This document shows positions 56,837 through 64,000 of a stretch of DNA of 64,000 nt, in pieces. The notes under the pieces are model-generated. The model ran no database searches. It saw only the letters and a program-made list of their open reading frames with translations, and had not been told where the DNA came from. Numbering within the stretch: position 1 is the stretch's first letter; each line of letters opens with the position of its first letter. The position numbers were made by a program, and so were the translations under genes. Source of the stretch: Pleurodeles waltl (Eukaryota; Chordata; Amphibia; Caudata; Salamandridae); contig NC_090444.1 of NCBI RefSeq assembly GCF_031143425.1, positions 59,701,533 to 59,765,532 of the forward strand, written 5' to 3'.

Positions 56837-57390
56837 CTGAGGGGTGGCGGTCCCCAGGGCCATCTGTGGCTCCATGAGAGGTTCCACGTGGTCCCCCTCC
56901 AATGAGAATAGCCTCAGGGGTGGTGGTCCCCAGGGCGTGGGGGTCCTAAAGGGACCCCGTTTCAGTTTTTTTTATACTTTGCCTGGGGAGTGGTGGTCAC
57001 AGGGGGTCAGAGGGCACCGGCATACATTTAATAAGAAGTCCTGGGGAGGTGGCGATCCCCAGGGCAGCGGGGAGGCCAAGCCCCCTTCCCCCCCATATTT
57101 TAAAAGAAAGCCCTGCGGAGGAGGCGGTTTCCCGGGCAGTGGGGGTCTACAGGCTCCCCCAGAATATTTATAAATGGAATCTCTGGGGAGGTGTCAGTCC
57201 CCAGGCCAGCAGAGGGGCCACGGCCCACTCTGCATGTTTTAAAAGAAAGCCCTGGGGAGGTGGCTGTCTCCAGGTCGGGGGAGGCATGGGCCTCCGTGCA
57301 CACATAAAAAAGAAAGCTCCGGGGAGGTGGTGGACCCCGGAGATGCGGGGAGGCCAAGGGCCCCCCCCAACACTAAATATGTAATCACCC
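56837..57390. repeat. Tandem repeat, ~69-bp unit, about 8 diverged copies
   Basis: Units share CCTGGGGAGGTGGCGGTCCC + CAGG, then a variable G-rich stretch and an A-rich end (ATTTTAAAAGAAAG). The divergence suggests an old array. The 109-111-codon plus-strand frames are by-products. Confidence 0.8.
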
Positions 57391-57780
57391 CGGGACCTGG
57401 CCCACCGGGGGGGGCTATAAAAAAACAAGCATGGGAGCTAACGCCTGTTTTTTTTTCATTTTTTGGCAGCGAATTCGCAAGTCTCGTAGCAAAAACATAA
57501 TTAAAAAAAAGATTTTTTTTTGCTCTGGGAGGTCCCTCTGGGACACTCCCATCAGTGCTAAGAGGTCAGAGTTTCCAACTCTGGCCCCTTTTCTCTTTTT
57601 TTTACTGAGACTCGGCTAAAGCTGAGTCCCAAGATGGCTGCCAACACTTCCCGGTTTGAAGTGTTGGCAGCCAATTAGAGCTGTGCATTTCCCTGCACGA
57701 GCTTGTCTTTACTTGCAAATACTTCACAGCCAGAGATATATAAATTTGAATTTCTCTACATCTCTCAAAAACTGCTGAAT
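57391..57780. other. Sequence before the tandem duplication
   Basis: Contains an inverted pair CTTCCCGGTTTGAAG.. and poly-T/poly-A runs, no gene. Its last part runs without a visible boundary into duplication copy A. Confidence 0.35.
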
Positions 57781-58119
57781 GGATTTACTCCAAATAAGCT
57801 AAGGTGTGATCTGCATATCGACAGCTAGCTTTCTGCCAAATTCGATGTGATTCCGTTCATTGGGTCGGCCTGTAGTCGTGTCTAAAGAATCCTATGTAAA
57901 TTAGCATGGGAAATGCAACTTTTTTGAGCCCCCTTTTTCTCGGCCCCCGCTTGACGGATTACCCCTTCCAAGCGCAACAAGAATTACTGCCACATTTTTA
58001 TTTTTTAAATTGTATGAAGGTCGTCAAATGGTGCCAAAGATATAAGCAACTCAAAACATGCTTTTCCTATGGATGGAAACATGGTCCTAACTATAACTAC
58101 CTACTGGCGACCACCAGTA

Positions 58120-58195
<76 letters not shown>

Positions 58196-58990
58196 GTACT
58201 GCACAAGTAACGGGTCCGCACTCAACCACCACTGGGAGCCAAACACTCCATTGTAGTGCTTGACTTTCAGAGGGTAGTGTTACAGAGCAGTCCAAGGCCT
58301 ACTCAAGGGAGGTGGTGTGGGCTAGTAATCCCCAGTCACGAGCACACAAGCATGACACTCAATAAATGATTGCCCAGTCTGTGTTTTTACTTTTGAAAAA
58401 GGAAAAGTACATTTATTACACGCACTATTCAATACTATGCAACAATTTCTAAATATACACAAGCTGATGGAATTACTCTTGGGTGGCAATGCATAGTCAT
58501 TCTTGTCCCCCCCAAAAAGGGAGAGGAGGCCAACAACCCATGTGGCAAAACATTCACTTGTATTCCAATGCAACATCTCACTGTAACTGGGAGTGAGAGC
58601 ACCTAATACTGGCGATAAAGTACATGTACTTTGATCACCAGTGGCTGTCAGTGATAGAACCATGTATAAGCATTTTGGAATTTTTTGTGTTGTTACGATT
58701 ACTCTTAGCATGATCTACGCTGGCTAACCACACTCATAAAGGGTGTTGGCAATGTTTTATCATATTCCACATTGAAGCATTCAACATAAACATGATGTAA
58801 TGTTGACATAGTCCCTAAAGGACATCACTTGGCTATACCATCTCCCAACCCTAGAGGGTGCCTTTTCATATGAGCATACACATGGCACATCATTGGCCAC
58901 CACACTGCAATTGTACATTTTTAATAACACTTAGCATAAAATGCTGCACTTTTCCATAATCCCTAAAGGACTCCCTTTCTATAAAAACAC
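57781..58990. repeat. 1.2-kb tandem duplication, copy A
   Basis: 1210 bp, beginning GGATTTACTCCAAATAAGCT and ending TTTCTATAAAAACAC, followed head-to-tail by copy B. Contains a (TA)n tract at about 58122-58189 and a 129-codon minus-strand open frame (58322-58711) with no recognisable domain. Confidence 0.97.
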
Positions 58991-59335
58991 GGATTTACTC
59001 CAAATAAGCTAAGGTGTGATCTGCATATCGACAGCTAGCTTTCTGCCAAATTCGATGTGATTCCGTTCATTGGGTCGGCCTGTAGTCGTGTCTAAAGAAT
59101 CCTATGTAAATTAGCATGGGAAATGCAACTTTTTTGAGCCCCCTTTTTCTCGGCCCCCGCTTGACGGATTACCCCAAAACTTTCCAAGCGCAACAAGAAT
59201 TACTGCCACATTTTTATTTTTTAAATTGTATGAAGGTCGTCAAATGGTGCCAAAGATATAAGCAACTCAAAACATGCTTTTCCTATGGATAGAAACATGG
59301 TCCTAACTATAACTACCTACTGGCGACCACCAGTA

Positions 59336-59409
<74 letters not shown>

Positions 59410-60204
59410 GTACTGCACAAGTAACGGGTCCGCACTCAACCACCACTGGGAGCCAAACACTCCATTGTAGTGCTTGACTTTCAGAGGGTAGTGTTACAGA
59501 GCAGTCCAAGGCCTACTCAAGGGAGGTGCTGTGGGCTAGTAATCCCCAGTCACGAGCACACAAGCATGACACTCAATAAATGATTGCCCAGTCTGTGTTT
59601 TTACTTTTGAAAAAGGAAAAGTACATTTATTACACGCACTATTCAATACTATGCAACAATTTCTAAATATACACAAGCTGATGGAATTACTCTTGGGTGG
59701 CAATGCATAGTCATTCTTGTCCCCCCCAAAAAGGGAGAGGAGGCCAACAACCCATGTGGCAAAACATTCACTTGTATTCCAATGCAACATCTCACTGTAA
59801 CTGGGAGTGAGAGCACCTAATACTGGCGATAAAGTACATGTACTTTGATCACCAGTGGCTGTCAGTGATAGAACCATGTATAAGCATTTTGGAATTTTTT
59901 GTGTTGTTACGATTACTCTTAGCATGATCTACGCTGGCTAACCACACTCATAAAGGGTGTTGGCAATGTTTTATCATATTCCACATTGAAGCATTCAACA
60001 TAAACATGATGTAATGTTGGCATAGTCCCTAAAGGACATCACTTGGCTATACCATCTCCCAACCCTAGAGGGTGCCTTTTCATATGAGCATACACATGGC
60101 ACATCATTGGCCACCACACTGCAATTGTACATTTTTAATAACACTTAGCATAAAATGCTGCACTTTTCCATAATCCCTAAAGGACTCCCTTTCTATAAAA
60201 ACAC
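58991..60204. repeat. 1.2-kb tandem duplication, copy B
   Basis: 1214 bp, nearly identical to copy A. Differences seen: a 6-bp AAAACT insertion near 59174, a slightly shorter (TA)n tract (59337-59403), and a few single-base changes (for example at 59287, 59529 and 60020). The 129-codon open frame (59536-59925) is identical in translation. Confidence 0.97.
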
Positions 60205-62567
60205 ATGTATTTGCAGCCTTTCACCCCTAGAAGGCGCAGTTCCACCACCTTCCATAAAAGCTCCAGCTGGGATTGAGCTTGAAAATACATTGGGACCCTT
60301 GCGGGGTGATCCTTTTCAAGTCCCCTGAAACTGAGGGTGGGAACATTTGGAAACTTCTTGGGAGGAGGCTGCGCTCTTCCTGCTGCTCCTTTGTACTTTG
60401 GAAGCAATTTGGGGTGATAATGTTCTCCTTGGGTCACCAACACACCTAAACAAGTTATTTCTGGCCTTTTTCGATCTTTGCCTTATAAGGCATTATGGGC
60501 CGCTCCCTCTGGAGTGTGCATAATCAATGAGCAGCTCTCCTGCTGCCCTGGGGAGGATCGCTGTATTGCCATTGGTGCTGGTGGTCTCGTGCTGTGGTAA
60601 ATTCAAGATTTGGGGTGTTCGGTCCCACCCGGACACCACCATGTGAGATGAGTTTTGTCGGGGAGTGGCGCAGGTAGCCCACCCCTGGCCACTCTCGCCG
60701 GCCCTCTGCCTAGCCCGCACTCAAATGCGGCCGGAGGAACCGGCGCCCGACTTCTGACTTGCAGGTCTGTCCGCTGCAGCGGGCACACACTGGGGAGGCA
60801 GCCTGGAAGCATGGCGTGAAGGGAAGGCGCGCCAGCCCTACCCCGCCTCTTCTCTTGTGTCTGCCTGCTCCTGCACGGTTCTGGCTGTGGCTCTAATGGC
60901 TGCACGGAGGAGTGTGACGGCACTCCTCCCTCCACTTTCTTGCAATGGTGCCCAGGGATGGGGTCATGGGACCCCCGCCCAGCCGCATCTTTGGGCGACA
61001 GCTCTCCCCGGCTTCATCTTTCACACCGGGGATGGGGTCCTGGGCCCCCTCTGCTTCTTCTTCACGGGAAGTGCAATGGCGCTCCCTGCCTTTGGCATCG
61101 GCCGTGGGCCCCTCCCACACCTTTACTGAGAGCGCGACAGTGCTCCCAGGCTTTATTTCTGCCAGTTCAGGGCCCAGGGATGGAGTCCTGGGCTCCTCCC
61201 CTCCAACATCAAGGGGGCGCAATGGAACTCCCTAGCATCAGCTACTTCTGCTGGGAGATGCACAACAGCGGTTCCCTGACACTTTTCTTCATCTTGGGAC
61301 GGCCAGTGGGCACTGGCCCACCCCAGTGGCAACATTGAAATCAGTAGCAGAGCCTCATGTCCTTCATTACTGGTCCTCCCTAGGGGTCAAAGGTCGCCTA
61401 CCTTCCCTTGGGTATATCTCAGGACCCCGTTGGCCAATCTGGGCGATCTTGGTCTCCTTTTGCTCCTGGTGACAAGCCCTCACCACCTGAGGCATTTTCC
61501 TCAGGCCTCTTGGCCTTGAAGGTTCCCAACTTGGTAGGGAGCCAGACTCACTGATTCCCTGCGTCAGCTTTTCATTTGGGGTGCCTTCCTCTCTCTGGGC
61601 AGCGCCCTCTCCTTGTGCCAAAGTCCAGTGTTTCCCCCAAATGGTCCTCAGGGGGAGTAAGGGGACCAGCTTACCTCATCCTGGGGTGTGCCCTACTGGG
61701 CCTGGGGTCATTCAGAGACAGATTCCTTGCTCCCGTGGGCAGTCAGGGGGTTCTTCTTTCCTGTTGCCCATGATGCCCATCTTCAGTTCCAGTGTTCTGC
61801 AGAAAAGCACATCCAATCGAGCTCTCTCCTGTGTGCAAGACCTTTTAAGTGGGGGTGGAAGTGTCTAACAGGGCTGTGCCTCTGGACTATACTAATGTGC
61901 CACATCACCTCTCCACCACTGTCCCAACCTTCTTGCACAGTCTTCTGGGATAGCTCAAAATGGCATCGTCCAGGAGTCTGTTGCCACATGTGCTCTGAAG
62001 GTCTCAGCACCCCTCCTCTCTGACATTCTTGCCAAGGCCTCTCCCAGCAATTATTCCAAGGACCCCTCCTTCTTGAGGGGCCTGGGGCAGGCCCAGTTCC
62101 TGGCACAGAATGACTGCTGGCTGATTGATGCAGGGCCATGTTCCTTCAGGTGGAGGGAACAGTAATTAATCCAGCCCAGCAGGGTCACAAAGGCCTAGGC
62201 CCTGATGCTGAGTAGAGTCGGAGAAAGATGACATTCCTGGATGACCCTTAAGCTGTACAGGTATACTTTTGTAACCTACTGCATTGTTCTTTTCATACAG
62301 GATAAAGGGTACATTGGCGCGAGTTTGGAGTCTATGGACTCTAGGGAACCTGCATATAATGGAGTGTCACTACAAGACAGTAAGCATACTAACTATTTCT
62401 CACACAGGTACCCCCATCTTATAAGGCCTACTCCAGGTAACCACCCACTCTGCATGGTCCCTTCTGCGGCACGTTACCTAGACATAGTTCTTGGGCTGCG
62501 CATGAAAGGACTCTTCCCCGCACAGCCCTCATATGGGTGCACATGCATGTGCACACATGGTCCTATG
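60205..62567. other. No gene recognised; short degenerate tandem repeat
   Basis: At 60940-61215 three diverged ~100-bp units repeat GGGATGGGGTCCTGGG followed by CCCTCC and GCAATGG words. The rest holds no exon, RNA gene or element edge that I can support. Confidence 0.4.
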
Positions 62568-64000
62568 TAAGCAGTGTGAGAGGAGGCCTCTTTTTGCATG
62601 GTTAGCCCCCTATTTTTTGCCTGATGTTGATGTGTCCTAGAAGTTGTAGTGCCCAGGGCCCCTGCTACCCAGGATCGCTGGGCCAGAGCTCTTTCCCTAA
62701 TTCTGTTGTGATGCTTGGCACAATTGGATACACTCTTAAATATCACTGTAAATCCCTAGTAAAGGGTATGCACCAGTACCCAGGGCATGGGATATTAGGG
62801 GTAGGCACCTGAGGGCAGCAGCACTGATTGTGCCATTCTCTAGGGCCCTGCACCCAGATGCACCCAGCACTGCCAATGCAGGCTGAGTGTTCTGTGGTAC
62901 ACCTAAAAAGACAAATTCGACATGGCGCACTCCTTGTGTGCCCTGTCTACCATACATTGCATATGTTATGGGTAAGTCACCCCTCTGGCAGTCCTTTCAG
63001 CCCTAAAGCAAGGTGCACCATACCATATGTGAGGGCATAGTTGCATGAGCAATATGCCCCCACTATGTCCTTGCCAAACCTAGGACATAGTGAGTGAACA
63101 GAGCAGCCATTTTAAGTACATGTACTGGACACTGGTCAGACACGAGTTCCCCAGCTACATGATGTCCACTTTGCACCCTGGGTTGTTTGGTATCAAACAA
63201 CTCAGGAAGATAAATCCAAACTGGTACCAGTATTGGATTTATCCCTAAATGTACCTGTCATCATCTTAGAGGTGCCCCCTGCAAAAGCTAACCTAACTGG
63301 CATGGTTGCTGACTGGTTCCATCCTCCAGAGCCCTGTCTCTCCGGTTTGTGAAACAATGACCTTCCTGGGTGGAGGAGCTAACATCCCCTCCCTCAGGAA
63401 TGTGCCTTCCCGTAGCGGCGAGCTTCAAAGGGCTACTGCCCTTGAAAGTCAAGCCCCCAGGCCTGCTGCTAGCAGCAGATGGCTTTCCCCTTTGTCAGCC
63501 CCCAATTTTGGCAGGAGAAAAGGCAGGAAACCACACAAAGGGTAGGAGGAGTGGTCTCACGGAGCATGCACCACCCATAGGGGATTGCAGACGAAGTGGA
63601 CCCTCCATTTCATTTTCCTCCATGTTGGATGGCAGGAAAATAGCCAATGAAGTTTAGGGTAGTGACCCTTCCCACATGAAGTGGTCACTGTAGTGGGTGT
63701 AGCCACCCAATGATAAGTGTCCCATTGGACCCTCCCTGGTTCCTCCTAAAACGCCCACTAAATTCAGTATTTAGTGGGCTCCCCTAGACCAAGAATCCAG
63801 ATTCATCAGGAAGAAAAGAAGACCGCACCAAAGAACCCAACAGCATGAGAACAGAGGACCTGCTGCACCAGAAGAGGCTCCAAGACCCCTGCTTGCTGCA
63901 CCAGAGTCCAGACAATCACCGCTATGGAGGAGCTGACCACTGGACCAACCTCCAAAGCCCCAGAGGACCTCCAGGCTTCACAAATAGCCTGAGATCTCCC
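62568..64000. mobile_element. LTR-type repeat, runs off the window
   Basis: Shares ordered blocks with the solo LTR at 5456-6600, such as CCTAGTAAAG and GCAGCACTGATTGTGCCA (62818 against 5716). A TGTGAGAGGAGG start near 62573 could be the LTR's left edge. The right end is outside the window, so its completeness is unknown. Confidence 0.5.

Noticed and set aside
58322..59925. Identical 129-codon minus-strand ORFs in both duplication copies
   Set aside because: Identity reflects the recent duplication; no domain, splice context or codon signal supports a gene.

Overview
This is a eukaryotic, almost certainly vertebrate, genomic window dominated by transposable elements and tandem repeats. The only host gene I can support is spread over four small minus-strand exons of a Src/BRK-type tyrosine kinase (40427-40591, 28810-28865, 22723-22876, 3281-3412). 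They are joined by introns of about 11.6, 5.9 and 19.3 kb. Splice sites and reading phases match across all four exons. Giant introns packed with PIF/Harbinger DNA transposons and their short derivatives, Penelope, CR1-like LINEs and Ty3/Gypsy debris suggest a salamander or newt genome. I recall that Harbinger expansion is reported for Pleurodeles; the species is inference only.

Layout, left half. 1-3.3 kb holds two short TIR elements. 5.0-14.1 kb is a three-layer nest: a Ty3/Gypsy gag remnant is split by a solo LTR (TGTTAGA...TCTAACA), which is itself split by a 6.1-kb Penelope-like element with inverted terminal copies, an RT ORF and a GIY-YIG ORF. 14.4-31 kb is intron sequence with several TIR elements (3-bp target duplications TTA, ACA, CTG, ATA), LTR fragments and diverged dispersed repeats. 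32.6-35.2 kb is a CTG-rich minisatellite. 36.5-40.3 kb is a 24-bp minisatellite interrupted by a 5'-truncated CR1-like LINE.

Right half. 42,018-51,042 is a 9.0-kb PIF/Harbinger element with matching ends and a TAT duplication. It carries an intact DDE transposase (minus strand), a Myb/SANT-like gene with a one-base frame break, a second spliced Myb-like gene with one in-frame TAG, and three minisatellites. 51.6-56.8 kb holds a 26-bp array and then a long inverted repeat whose loop has received a second, dead copy of the same LINE. 55.9-56.1 kb is a near-perfect palindrome around a (TA)n tract. 57.8-60.2 kb is a recent 1.2-kb tandem duplication. The window ends in another LTR fragment.

Within the Harbinger element, family knowledge predicts that a Myb-like protein binds terminal and subterminal sites and brings in the transposase. 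GC-rich ACCGCCGCGG motifs near the left end and between the divergent transposase and second Myb gene fit that. Most other long open frames here are by-products of stop-free tandem repeats and are not annotated as genes.
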